Program-made: the position numbers and the translations under genes
Shown: positions 15,996-23,790 of the stretch, one piece after another
Layout of the letters: each line of letters opens with the position of its first letter
How positions within the stretch are numbered: position 1 is the stretch's first letter
NCBI GenBank assembly: GCA_014208095.1
Contig: JACHMT010000001.1
Span: 1,860,001 to 1,924,000 of the forward strand
Direction of reading: 5' to 3'
Source of the DNA: Actinospineispora eucalypti
GTDB taxonomy: Bacteria; Actinomycetota; Actinomycetes; Mycobacteriales; Pseudonocardiaceae
Length of the DNA stretch: 64,000 bases
The notes under the pieces: generated by a model
Seen by the model: the letters and a program-made list of their open reading frames with translations, nothing else
What the model was told of the DNA's origin: nothing
The model's database searches: none

Positions 15996-16038
15996 CCATT
16001 CGGTACCGTATGGTGGGCTACCGTACGGTACCGAATGG
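15996..16038. promoter_or_regulatory. Large palindrome over the DUF2867 gene start region
   Basis: Perfect 15-bp arms (15996-16010 and 16024-16038) flank a 13-bp spacer. Each arm contains the self-complementary octamer CGGTACCG, and the inner part ACCGTACGGT is itself a palindrome, a style common for TetR-type operators. It ends 11 bp before the ATG at 16050. No TetR gene is adjacent, so the binding protein is unknown. Confidence 0.6.
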
Positions 16039-16049
16039 AGGGTTCGGGG

Positions 16050-16535
16050 ATGGTGCACAGCGAACACCCGCGCGCGGCCGAGACCGCGGTGCCGGATACG
16101 CCGCTGCTGGCCTCGGCGCTGGCCAGGGTGGACTGGTCGGACGCGCACGCCGTGGAGTGCCGGCCCGGCCAGCCGGCCGACCCCCAGGCGTGGGCGGACG
16201 CGGTGTTCCGGGACCCGCCCCAATGGGTGGCCGCGCTGCTCGGGCTGCGCGAGTCGCTGGTCGGGCTGGTGGGCATCGCGCGCGGCGGGTCGTCCTCCTT
16301 CGACACCCTGGCCCGGAGCGAGCGTGAGGTGCTGCTGGGCACCGACGAGCGGCACCTGGACTTCCGCGCCTCGGTGCTGCGGGAGGCCGACCGGGTGGTG
16401 CTGAGCACCGTGGTGACCCTGCACAACGCGCGGGGCCGGGCGTACTTCGCGCTGGTCCGGCCGGTCCATCCGGTGATCGTGCGGGCGATGCTGCGCCGGG
16501 CGGCGCGGCGGCTGACGGCACACGGGCACAATTGA
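16050..16535 (+). CDS. DUF2867-like protein
   Basis: The 161-residue protein has the sequence VDWSDAHAVECRPGQPADPQAWADAVFRDPPQWVAALLGLRESLV and LLGTDERHLDFRASVL, in pieces resembling DUF2867 proteins (SRPBCC-like, often fused to or next to NAD-binding proteins). The ATG at 16050 is preferred over 16035 because GGAGGG lies six bases before it. A large palindrome covers the promoter. The hemW gene follows after five bases, so the two probably form one transcript. Confidence 0.65.
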   Translation: MVHSEHPRAAETAVPDTPLLASALARVDWSDAHAVECRPGQPADPQAWADAVFRDPPQWVAALLGLRESLVGLVGIARGGSSSFDTLARSEREVLLGTDERHLDFRASVLREADRVVLSTVVTLHNARGRAYFALVRPVHPVIVRAMLRRAARRLTAHGHN

Positions 16536-16540
16536 CGGCG

Positions 16541-17755
16541 ATGACCCTGGAACTCTCGCCCGCCCCGCCGCTACCGGCCGAGCTGCCGGCGTCCGCGCTG
16601 CGCGGGCTCGGCGAGCGGCCGTTCGGCGTGTACGTGCACGTCCCGTTCTGCGCGGTGCGCTGCGGGTACTGCGACTTCAACACCTACACGCCGTCCGAGC
16701 TGGCCGGGTCCGGTGCCTCGCCGGACGGGTGGCTGGCCGCGTTGCGCGCGGAGCTGGAGCTGGCGGCTTCGGTGCTGGGCCGGCCGCCGCGCGCGGACAC
16801 GGTGTTCGTCGGCGGCGGCACCCCGTCGCTGCTCGGCGCCGCCGGGTTGGCCGACGTGCTGGCGGCGGTGCGGGGGACGTTCGGCCTGGCCGAGGGGGCC
16901 GAGGTGACCACCGAGGCCAACCCCGAGTCCACCTCGCCGGAGTTCTTCGCCGGCATTGCCTCGGCCGGGTACACCCGGGTGTCCCTGGGCATGCAGTCGG
17001 CCGCACCGGGCGTGCTCGCCGTGCTGGACCGCCGGCACACCCCCGGCCGGCCGCTGGCCGCCGCCCGTGAGGCGCGCGACTCGGGGATCGACCAGGTCAG
17101 CCTGGACCTGATCTACGGAACGCCCGGTGAGACCGACGACGACCTGCGGCGCTCGCTGGACGAGGTGCTGGCCGCCGGGGTGGACCACGTCTCGGCGTAC
17201 GCCCTGATCGTGGAGGACGGCACCGCGCTGGCCCGGAAGATCCGCCGGGGCGAGCTGGCCGCCCCGGACGACGACGTCTCCGCCGACCGCTACGAGCTGC
17301 TCGACGGCACGCTCCGCGCCGCCGGCCTGGACTGGTACGAGGTGTCCAACTGGGCGCGCTCCCCGGACACCCGCTGCCGGCACAACCTGGGTTACTGGCG
17401 GGACGGCGACTGGTGGGGTGCCGGCCCCGGGGCGCACAGCCACGTCGGTGGCGTGCGCTGGTGGAACGTCAAGCACCCGGCCCGCTACGCGGCCCTGCTG
17501 GACGCCGGCGCGTCACCCGCCGCCGGCCGCGAGGAGCTGACCGAGCCCGAGCGCTACCAGGAGCGGGTGATGCTCCGCCTTCGCCTGGCCGAGGGCCTGC
17601 CGGTGGAAATGCTGGACGCCCCGGCTCGCGCGGCGGCCGCCCGCGCCGCCACCGACGGCCTGCTCGCCCCCGACGCCCTCACCGCCGGCCGAGCGGTCTT
17701 GACCCCCCAGGGCCGCCTCCTAGCCGACGCCGTAGTCCGTGCCCTCCTGCCCTAA
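16541..17755 (+). CDS. hemW: HemW-type radical SAM heme chaperone
   Basis: The 404-residue protein has the radical SAM motif CAVRCGYC (Cys37, Cys41, Cys44) after YVHVPF, the VFVGGGTPSLL motif, TTEANPES, and the GDWWGAGPGAHSH block of the HemN/HemW family. It lacks the N-terminal part of true HemN oxygen-independent coproporphyrinogen oxidases and has the HemW_C-like end. HemW transfers heme to respiratory proteins. In many actinobacteria hemW lies beside hrcA/dnaJ or lepA; here it stands apart, behind DUF2867. Confidence 0.88.
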   Translation: MTLELSPAPPLPAELPASALRGLGERPFGVYVHVPFCAVRCGYCDFNTYTPSELAGSGASPDGWLAALRAELELAASVLGRPPRADTVFVGGGTPSLLGAAGLADVLAAVRGTFGLAEGAEVTTEANPESTSPEFFAGIASAGYTRVSLGMQSAAPGVLAVLDRRHTPGRPLAAAREARDSGIDQVSLDLIYGTPGETDDDLRRSLDEVLAAGVDHVSAYALIVEDGTALARKIRRGELAAPDDDVSADRYELLDGTLRAAGLDWYEVSNWARSPDTRCRHNLGYWRDGDWWGAGPGAHSHVGGVRWWNVKHPARYAALLDAGASPAAGREELTEPERYQERVMLRLRLAEGLPVEMLDAPARAAAARAATDGLLAPDALTAGRAVLTPQGRLLADAVVRALLP

Positions 17756-17769
17756 CCCCACCCCCTCCC

Positions 17770-17862
17770 GATTCAGTGCCTTCAGCAGCCTGATTCAGTG
17801 GTTTCAGCAGCCTGATTCAGTCAACGGTGTTGACTGAATCACCGTGCTGAAGGCACTGAATC
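17770..17862. terminator. Two-way terminator with nested repeats between hemW and the LysR gene
   Basis: An 18-bp arm (17770-17787) pairs perfectly with 17845-17862, and inside lies a perfect 13-bp hairpin with a three-base loop (17813-17825 and 17829-17841). The unit GATTCAGTG..TTCAGCAGCCT is also directly repeated on the left side. The two genes converge here and the LysR stop codon is within the right arm. Short T-runs are absent. Confidence 0.7.
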
Positions 17863-18766
17863 AGGTTTGGGGGGTGGGGGCGCGGGCGAGTTCGAGCAGG
17901 GTTGCTCGGAGCCAGCGGTGGGCCGGGTCGGTGTCTGAGCGCAGGTGCCAGGCCATTTCGATGCGGTTCGGGGGCAGGTCCAGCGGGATCTCCAGTACGG
18001 CCAGGGGCATCGACCGGGCTGCCCGCCGGGCGAACGGCTCGGGGACCAGGGCGAGCGCGTCCAGCTCGCCGGCCAGGAAACACGCCGCGCTCGCCGTTGG
18101 CACGGTGGCCAGCACGGTGCGCCGGTGGCCCAGCTCGGCCAGCAGCTCGTCGACCACGCTGCGTTCCCGGCCACGCCGGGACACGGTGAGGTGCGGCAGC
18201 GCGGCGAACCGCTCGACGGTCAGGGGTTCCCCGGCGAACGGGGCGTCCGCCCTGGCCACCGCCGCGTAGCGGTGCTCGGACAGCGGCTGGCTGCGCACGT
18301 CGTGCGGCAGCTCGGGCTGCACGCCGACGTCCAGGTCCACCCGGTCGCGCAGCTCGGTGGGCAGCTCCTCGCCCTCGGGGACGATGCGCAACCGGATGCC
18401 GGGCGCCTGCGTGGCCGCCCGGGCGGTGAGCGCGCCGCCCAGCACGACGGCCATCGCGTCGTTGGCGCGGATGACGAACCGCCGGGAGATGCTGGCGATG
18501 TCGGTCGGCTGTGGTGGTTGCAGGGCGGCGAGCGCGCCGGCCGTGGCGGCCTCGACGCTTGCGCGCAGGCTCAGTGCGCGCGGGGTGAGGGCGAGCCCCC
18601 GGCCGCTGGGCACCAGCAGCGGGTCGCCCATCACCCGGCGGAGCCGGCGCAACGTGCGGCTCATCGCCGAGGGTGACACGTGCATCGCCTCGGCGGCCTC
18701 GGACACGCTCTCGGTGCGGAGCAGCGCGTCGAGCGCGGGCAAGAGGTTCAGGTCCGGCAGCTGCAC
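17861..18766 (-). CDS. LysR-family transcriptional regulator
   Basis: The 301-residue protein opens QLPDLNLLPALDALLRTESVSEAAEAMHVSPSAMSRTLRRLRRVMGDPLLV, in pieces the LysR winged helix, then a periplasmic-binding-like effector domain. GTG 18766 is chosen because TACGGT lies six bases before it (leaderless pattern); an in-frame ATG at 18790 is possible. It is divergent from an MFS exporter gene with only 75 bp between starts, so it probably controls that gene in response to an exported compound. Confidence 0.85.
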   Translation of the reverse strand: MQLPDLNLLPALDALLRTESVSEAAEAMHVSPSAMSRTLRRLRRVMGDPLLVPSGRGLALTPRALSLRASVEAATAGALAALQPPQPTDIASISRRFVIRANDAMAVVLGGALTARAATQAPGIRLRIVPEGEELPTELRDRVDLDVGVQPELPHDVRSQPLSEHRYAAVARADAPFAGEPLTVERFAALPHLTVSRRGRERSVVDELLAELGHRRTVLATVPTASAACFLAGELDALALVPEPFARRAARSMPLAVLEIPLDLPPNRIEMAWHLRSDTDPAHRWLRATLLELARAPTPQT

Positions 18767-18772
18767 TATTGC

Positions 18773-18778
18773 ACCGTA
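18773..18778 (-). promoter_or_regulatory. -10 hexamer of a leaderless LysR gene
   Basis: TACGGT on the minus strand lies six bases before GTG 18766. The stretch is shared with the promoter region of the divergent exporter. Confidence 0.35.
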
Positions 18779-18841
18779 CGCAATGCTCACTGAACAAAGC
18801 GGAACTGGTGCGCATCAATTCCGTCGTTCAGGCTGGGTGAC

Positions 18842-20233
18842 GTGGAAATCGATACCCGCGCCGGGCTGGATGCCCGGCAACGCAACACCGCGCTGCTCGT
18901 CGCGGGGTGCTTCTTCATGGAGATGCTGGACGGCACCATCGTGACCACCGCCGCACCGGCGCTCGGCGCCTCGCTCGGCGTCGCGCCCACGGCGGTCGGG
19001 CTGGTGATCACCGCCTACCTGTTGACCCTCGCCGTGTTCATCCCGCTGAGCGGCTGGCTGACCGCCAGGTTCGGCCCCCGGCGGGTCTTCCTCACCGCGA
19101 TCGCGCTGTTCACCCTGGCCTCGGTGGGCTGCGCGGCCAGTACCAACCTCACCGAACTGGTCGCGCTGCGGGTGCTGCAGGGCCTGGGCGGGGCGCTCAT
19201 GGTGCCGGTGGGGCGGCTGGTGGTGCTGGCCCGCACGGCCAAACCGGACATTCCCCGGGTGATCTCGTACATCGTCTGGCCGGGACTGCTCGCGCCGGTG
19301 GTCGCCCCGGTGCTCGGCGGCGTGATCACCACGTACTGGAGCTGGCACTGGTTGTTCCTGATCAACATTCCGCTGGGCGCACTGGCCTTCGCGGTGGCCT
19401 GGCGCCTGGTCCGCGACGACCGGGCGGGCGCGGCGGTTCCGCCGCTGGACTGGGCCGGCGTGGCCCTCACCTGCCTCGGGCTGGGCGGGCTCACCTATGC
19501 GGCGCACCTGGTCTCCGAGTCGGTCGGGGGCTGGCCGGCGGTGGCGGCGACCGGCGCGGGCTCGCTGGCCCTGCTCGGGCTGGCGGCCCGGCACCTGCTG
19601 CGCACCGAACACCCGCTGCTGGACCTGCGCGCGCTGCGGGTGGCCACGCTGCGGGCGTCGGTGGTCGGCGGCTCGCTGTACTGGATCGTGGTCGGCGCGG
19701 TGCCGTTCCTGCTCACGCTGATGTTCCAGGACGCGTTCGGGTGGAGCCCGGTGCGCTCGGGCGCGGTCGTGCTGTTCGTGTTCGTGGGCAACATCGCGAT
19801 CAAGCCGGCGACCACGTACCTGCTGAACCGCTTCGGGCTGCGGGCGCTGCTGATCGGGTCGACGGCGGCGATGACCGCCACCGTGGCCGGTTGCGGCTTC
19901 CTCACCGGGGCCACTCCGCTCGCGGTGATCGCGGCGGTGGTGCTGGCCAGCGGGGTCGCCCGCTCGGTGGGCCTGACCGGGTACACCACCATCGCCTTCG
20001 CGGACATCCCGCCCGCGCACATGCGGCAGGCCAACACGCTCTCCGCGACGGCCACCCAGGTGGCCACCGGGCTGGGCGTCGCCGCCGCCACCGTCGCCCT
20101 GCGGATCGGCGAACTGGTCCCCGGCGACGCCTACCGGGTGGCGTTCCTGCTGCTCTCGCTGGTCACCGTGGCCGCGATGGTCGGTGCGCTGCGGTTGGGG
20201 CGCACCGCCGGGGATGCCGTCCGGACCCGCTGA
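18842..20233 (+). CDS. MFS drug exporter, DHA2 (14-helix) type
   Basis: The 463-residue protein has about fourteen membrane segments. The motif FMEMLDGTIVTTAAPALGASL in the first helix and GWLTARFGPRRVF (motif A) match the EmrB/QacA group, and SYIVWPGLLAPVVAPVLGG resembles motif C of exporters. It should expel a drug or metabolite with proton exchange. The start is GTG 18842, divergent from LysR. Its stop codon is the first triplet of a perfect 24-bp inverted repeat. Confidence 0.87.
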   Translation: MEIDTRAGLDARQRNTALLVAGCFFMEMLDGTIVTTAAPALGASLGVAPTAVGLVITAYLLTLAVFIPLSGWLTARFGPRRVFLTAIALFTLASVGCAASTNLTELVALRVLQGLGGALMVPVGRLVVLARTAKPDIPRVISYIVWPGLLAPVVAPVLGGVITTYWSWHWLFLINIPLGALAFAVAWRLVRDDRAGAAVPPLDWAGVALTCLGLGGLTYAAHLVSESVGGWPAVAATGAGSLALLGLAARHLLRTEHPLLDLRALRVATLRASVVGGSLYWIVVGAVPFLLTLMFQDAFGWSPVRSGAVVLFVFVGNIAIKPATTYLLNRFGLRALLIGSTAAMTATVAGCGFLTGATPLAVIAAVVLASGVARSVGLTGYTTIAFADIPPAHMRQANTLSATATQVATGLGVAAATVALRIGELVPGDAYRVAFLLLSLVTVAAMVGALRLGRTAGDAVRTR

Positions 20234-20282
20234 CCCGTGAGTGATTTGTGTGGCTACAGCCACACAAATCACTCACGGGTCA
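20231..20282. terminator. Perfect 24-bp hairpin terminator
   Basis: The arms 20231-20254 and 20259-20282 are perfectly complementary around the loop TACA. The left arm begins with the exporter stop codon, and the convergent pseudokinase gene ends seven bases to the right. A perfect hairpin without a T-run fits a two-way terminator in a GC-rich actinobacterium. Confidence 0.75.
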
Positions 20283-20288
20283 CCCGCG

Positions 20289-22448
20289 TCAGCGGTGACA
20301 AATGGCGGCGGGTTTGGCCGAGGAGTGCCGCTGCTCCGGCTGGAGGACCTGCAGAGTGATCACCGGGTCCGGGATCGGGGAGCTGGCCGGGTCCCAGGGC
20401 CGCTCCACCTCCAGTTGGGTGCGCCCCTCGGCAATCTTCTGCGTGTTCACCGTGCCGGCGCCGATGTCCCCGGTCCAGCCGTACGCGATGGTGCCCGACT
20501 TGCCGTTGGTGGTGATCACTCCGATCAGGGTGCAGCTCGGCCCGGCCCACCGGGTGCGCAGCGCCACCGAGGTGATCTGCAGCTCGGACGGCCCGTCGTC
20601 GGACCGGCCGAGCAGCATGTACAGGTCGGCCAGGGTGGCCACCACGGCGACGGCGACCAGTACCCGCAGCGTCTTCACGTACCGGCGGGACCCGAGCCAC
20701 GGCTCGCGCGGCTTGGTCGCGGATTCCGGAGGTGTGGTCGCGCGCTCGGGCGGGGCGGTGGCGCGTTGTTTGTCCTTGTCCCACGTGTCCCAGGTGTTCC
20801 ACGGGCTGCCGGTGGGGACCGTCGACTCGGGGTTGCGGGTGGACGCCGCCCGCTTCGGGTTGCGCCCGGGGGGGAGCGGGGGTGGCGGCAACGGCCGCCG
20901 GGTCGGGGGGCTGGCCATCGGGCGGGGCGGCGTGATGGGCAGCACCGGGATCGCCTCGGTGGGCGGCTCGGGCTCGGTGTCCGTCTCGCCGGCGGTCTCG
21001 GGCTCGGGCCCGGTCCGCCGGGCCGGGGTCTCCCTGGGCGGCGGCTGGTCCAGCAGACCGGGCGGCACCAGCGTCGGCATGTCCGGCGTGACCTTGACGC
21101 CCTCGTCCCGGCCGGTGTTTCGGGCGGGTTCGGTGGTGGGCGTCGAGGTCGGGTCCGGCTCGGCCTCCGGCGGTGCGCCCGGGTCGGCCTCGGAGCTGGC
21201 CTCGGCTGCTTCCGGGTCCGGGCGGGCCCATTCCGACACGGGTTGCGGCGCGGTGGTCCCGGTCGGTGGCCCGGCCGCCGTCGGTTCGGCCGGGGTTGGT
21301 GCCGACCCGGTCGCCGACGTTCCGTCGGCCGGAATGGGTGTCGAGCCGGGCGGGATGGGTGTCGAGCCGGGCGCCGATGTCCCCTCGGCCGGGATTGGTG
21401 TCGACCCGGGTGTCGGCGTCCCCTCGGCCGGCGGCGTGGCCCACGCGGCCGGCGTTGGCGCGGCCGGCGGGGCCGCCCATGCCGCCGGAGTTGCCGGTGG
21501 CGCGGGCGTGTGCGCCGAAGCGGGCGCGGCGGGAGTCACGGCCGGATCCGGCGAGCCGCCGGGACCGGCGAGTTCCGGTGCGCCGGGCGGTGCCGTCGGG
21601 CCTGGGGTGCCGGGCGGCGTGGGGGGGACCGGCCGCCCGGCCGCGGCCGGTTCCGGGGGCGCGGGAACGTCCGAGGGCGCGGCCGGTGCCGCCGGTCCGC
21701 CGGGCGCGAGCGCGGCCGGGGTGGCCTTGGGGCGGGGCTTGCGGCGGGGTTCGGGCGGGTCCTCGGCCAGCCGGGCGAGCAGGTCGCGGCGCTCCTCGCC
21801 GTGCAGCTCGCGGAGGTGGTCCATGGCGGCGTGCAGGCCCTGCGTGAGAGCCGCGTTGGCCGCCCTGGCCAGCGGCGCCGCCGCGACCACGTCGGCGCAC
21901 CAGAACTCGGCGAGCAGCTCGGTGAGCCGGGTCCAGGCGCGGATGTCGCCGTTCGGCGTGGCGTCCTCGTCGGTGCCCCAGTCGGTGATCAGTGCGGCGC
22001 CGCCCCGGCCGATCAGCACCGACCGGGCGTCCAGCCGGCCGTGCGCCAGCCCGGCCTGGTGCACGTTGACCAGCGCGCTGGCCACGTCGGAGAGCAGCGC
22101 GGCCGCGTTGGCCGGCGTCCGGTGCTCGCCCTCGTCGAGCACGTCGTCCAGGGTCGGCTGCGCGGGCTCGGCGGTGACCAGCCAGTTGCGCCCGGCCTGT
22201 TGCACCAGCTCGGGCTGGGGCCGGTGCACCCCGACCAGGTTCAGCTCGGCCAGCCGCTCGATGGTGGGGCGCAGCACCTTGAGGTCCACCGCCGGGTGGA
22301 CCAGCAGTAACCCGGCCGGCGCGCCCGCCGGGTCGATCGCCGGGAACCAGGTTCCGGCGCGGGTCGTGCGCAGCCGGGAACCCCGGTGGTAGTCACCGAC
22401 CGTGGGGCCGGAGCGGGAGATCCGCTGCCCTGTGCTGGAAGCCTTCAT
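20289..22448 (-). CDS. Membrane-anchored pseudokinase with proline-rich linker
   Basis: The 719-residue protein has an N-terminal kinase-like domain (about 1-235), a Pro/Ala/Thr-rich linker (about 240-585), one membrane helix (VLVAVAVVATLADLYMLL, about 592-612) and a 106-residue outside domain with two cysteines. The usual HRDLKPEN loop is replaced by HGRLDARSVLI (His136), losing the catalytic Asp, and DFG is replaced by DWG, so phosphotransfer is unlikely. The linker contains repeats of the form STPIPAEGT. It could bind partners at the membrane in the way actinobacterial pseudokinases scaffold signalling or cell-wall proteins. No ligand is known. Confidence 0.75.
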   Translation of the reverse strand: MKASSTGQRISRSGPTVGDYHRGSRLRTTRAGTWFPAIDPAGAPAGLLLVHPAVDLKVLRPTIERLAELNLVGVHRPQPELVQQAGRNWLVTAEPAQPTLDDVLDEGEHRTPANAAALLSDVASALVNVHQAGLAHGRLDARSVLIGRGGAALITDWGTDEDATPNGDIRAWTRLTELLAEFWCADVVAAAPLARAANAALTQGLHAAMDHLRELHGEERRDLLARLAEDPPEPRRKPRPKATPAALAPGGPAAPAAPSDVPAPPEPAAAGRPVPPTPPGTPGPTAPPGAPELAGPGGSPDPAVTPAAPASAHTPAPPATPAAWAAPPAAPTPAAWATPPAEGTPTPGSTPIPAEGTSAPGSTPIPPGSTPIPADGTSATGSAPTPAEPTAAGPPTGTTAPQPVSEWARPDPEAAEASSEADPGAPPEAEPDPTSTPTTEPARNTGRDEGVKVTPDMPTLVPPGLLDQPPPRETPARRTGPEPETAGETDTEPEPPTEAIPVLPITPPRPMASPPTRRPLPPPPLPPGRNPKRAASTRNPESTVPTGSPWNTWDTWDKDKQRATAPPERATTPPESATKPREPWLGSRRYVKTLRVLVAVAVVATLADLYMLLGRSDDGPSELQITSVALRTRWAGPSCTLIGVITTNGKSGTIAYGWTGDIGAGTVNTQKIAEGRTQLEVERPWDPASSPIPDPVITLQVLQPEQRHSSAKPAAICHR

Positions 22449-22505
22449 TGCCTGCTAGACGATACGTGTCGACGAAGATCGGGACCAGCGCTGGACCCCC
22501 CTTGA

Positions 22506-23426
22506 TCAGACGGGCAGCGCGGTCTGCACGTCGAGCACCTCGAACCGGTGCGGCCGGGCCTCTCCGGAGCAGACCGAGTGCCCCTGCACGCCCAGCGGGA
22601 ACCGGCGCACGAGCACCCGGTACGCGCCGCCGAGGACGGTGTTGACCTCCACCTCGGCCCGGTCCTCGCCGATCTCCCGGGGGCCGAGGGCGAGCACCTC
22701 GTCCAGCCCGGTGAGGCCGGTGCGTTCGCGCACGGCGATCTCGGCGACCTGGGCGAACGGGTCGGTGCCCACCCGGCCGCGCAGGTTGGCCAGGCTGATC
22801 CGCCCGGCCCCGGCCAGCTCGGCCACCGGCAGCGCGGTCGCCGGGGTGAGCTGCCCGTACATGAACCCGTGCGGCGCGACGAGCAGGTTGCCGGCCCACC
22901 GGTCGCCGCCGAAGTGCGTGCACTGCCAGGTCTGCTCCGGGTACAGGGCGCCCAGCGTGTCGGCGACCGGCCGGCCGAGCATCGCGCAGCAGGCGTCCTT
23001 GCGGCCGTGCGTGCAGACCAGCAGCAGCGGCCCGGTGACCGGCTCGCCGAAGCCGCCGGTGCCGGTGGCGATCCGCACCGGGTCCAGGTCGGCAAGATCG
23101 CGGTACGAGTCGATCTGGAAGCGCTCCAGCCAGCGCTGACCTGGCCGGCACCCGCCCACGTAGACCGTCGGACGGTCCGGCGCGCGGTTCCGGCCGGGCT
23201 TGCGGATGATCAGCGCACGCAGCCCGAGGCCCACGTGCAGGCGGTCCATGCGCTCCGGCGCGCCGGGGCCGAAACACTCGGTGAGAACGCGTTCGCGCAC
23301 GTCAACCGGCCAGGTCCCGGCGTGCTCAATGAGCAGCACCGAGCCGATCCGGGACGCGGTGCCGATCGGCAGCTCGCCGAGCTGGCGGGCCAGCGCGGCG
23401 CAGTGCGGCAACTTGGTCGTACTCAC
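22506..23426 (-). CDS. Sucrase/ferredoxin-like (Suc_Fer) family protein
   Basis: The 306-residue protein has the Suc/Fer-like pattern: LLLVCTHGRKDACCAMLGRPVA near the middle, TWQCTHFGGDRWAGNLLVAP, and a C-terminal FPLGVQGHSVCSGEA. The conserved Cys and His residues fit a thioredoxin-like [2Fe-2S] ferredoxin fold. It starts at GTG 23426, only six bases downstream of an IdeR-like iron box, so it is likely to be derepressed under iron limitation and may help iron release or reduction. That role is inference from family and box. Confidence 0.82.
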   Translation of the reverse strand: MSTTKLPHCAALARQLGELPIGTASRIGSVLLIEHAGTWPVDVRERVLTECFGPGAPERMDRLHVGLGLRALIIRKPGRNRAPDRPTVYVGGCRPGQRWLERFQIDSYRDLADLDPVRIATGTGGFGEPVTGPLLLVCTHGRKDACCAMLGRPVADTLGALYPEQTWQCTHFGGDRWAGNLLVAPHGFMYGQLTPATALPVAELAGAGRISLANLRGRVGTDPFAQVAEIAVRERTGLTGLDEVLALGPREIGEDRAEVEVNTVLGGAYRVLVRRFPLGVQGHSVCSGEARPHRFEVLDVQTALPV

Positions 23427-23431
23427 CTGAA

Positions 23432-23450
23432 TAAGGGTAGCCTAACTAAT
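23432..23450 (-). promoter_or_regulatory. IdeR/DmdR-like iron box
   Basis: The minus-strand 19-mer has the core TTAGGCTACCCT and matches the palindromic iron-box consensus (TTAGG TTAGGCTAA CCTAA) at 14 of 19 positions, counted by hand. It includes TAGGCT, a possible -10, 12 bases before the GTG of the Suc_Fer gene, so a bound iron repressor would block the promoter. Confidence 0.55.
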
Positions 23451-23589
23451 CCTGAAGATCCTCGGGGGGCGGCAAATGTCCCCTTGACGGGGTCACCGGC
23501 CACCTGGTCAGGTTAATAACGGCCTGGTTTCCGGGCTTCTCGTGATCGACCGTTTCGGTGATGTCGGGGCTTGGGAAGGAGGTGGAACC

Positions 23590-23700
23590 ATGGCTGACCA
23601 GGACGCGCTGCTCCTCGGTATCGAGGAGGACCGGGTCGTTGCCCGCCGGGAGACAAACGGGGACAACGACGGCGGTGACCGTAGCTCGGACTTCGTCTGA
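23590..23700 (+). CDS. 36-residue peptide, possible RiPP precursor
   Basis: A 36-codon frame starts at ATG 23590 behind a near-perfect ribosome site (GGAAGGAGG, about six bases upstream) and ends at TGA 23700. The N-terminal half is MADQDALLLGIEEDRVVARRE, in pieces hydrophobic then charged, like a leader. The C-terminal part TNGDNDGGDRSSDFV is rich in Asp, Asn, Gly and Ser, like a core to be modified. A hairpin and a JmjC oxygenase gene follow on the same strand. JmjC enzymes hydroxylate Asp, Asn, His or Lys, which matches the core. I know of no named family for this peptide. Confidence 0.6.
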   Translation: MADQDALLLGIEEDRVVARRETNGDNDGGDRSSDFV

Positions 23701-23729
23701 GCAGCAGTGAAGTGAACTGATGAGGCCGT

Positions 23730-23760
23730 CTCGCCGGGGACACGTGATGGCCCCGGCGAG
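23730..23760 (+). terminator. Read-through hairpin between the peptide and JmjC genes
   Basis: CTCGCCGGGG (23730-23739) pairs perfectly with CCCCGGCGAG (23751-23760) around an 11-base loop. It lies in the 90-bp gap between the peptide stop and the oxygenase start. Such attenuating hairpins are common in RiPP operons, where more precursor than enzyme is needed. Confidence 0.55.
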
Positions 23761-23790
23761 GCGGGCTCGCGGACCGTAGGAAGCGAGCGC

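Noticed and set aside
17770..17820. Directly repeated GATTCAGTG-type units resembling a small CRISPR array
   Set aside because: Only two and a half units about 22 bp apart exist, without unique spacers, and they are part of the inverted repeat between convergent genes.
20241..22392. Two very long open frames on the plus strand opposite the pseudokinase gene
   Set aside because: They are antisense shadows of a GC-rich, proline-rich coding region; they show low complexity and no family motifs, while the minus-strand frame has clear domains.
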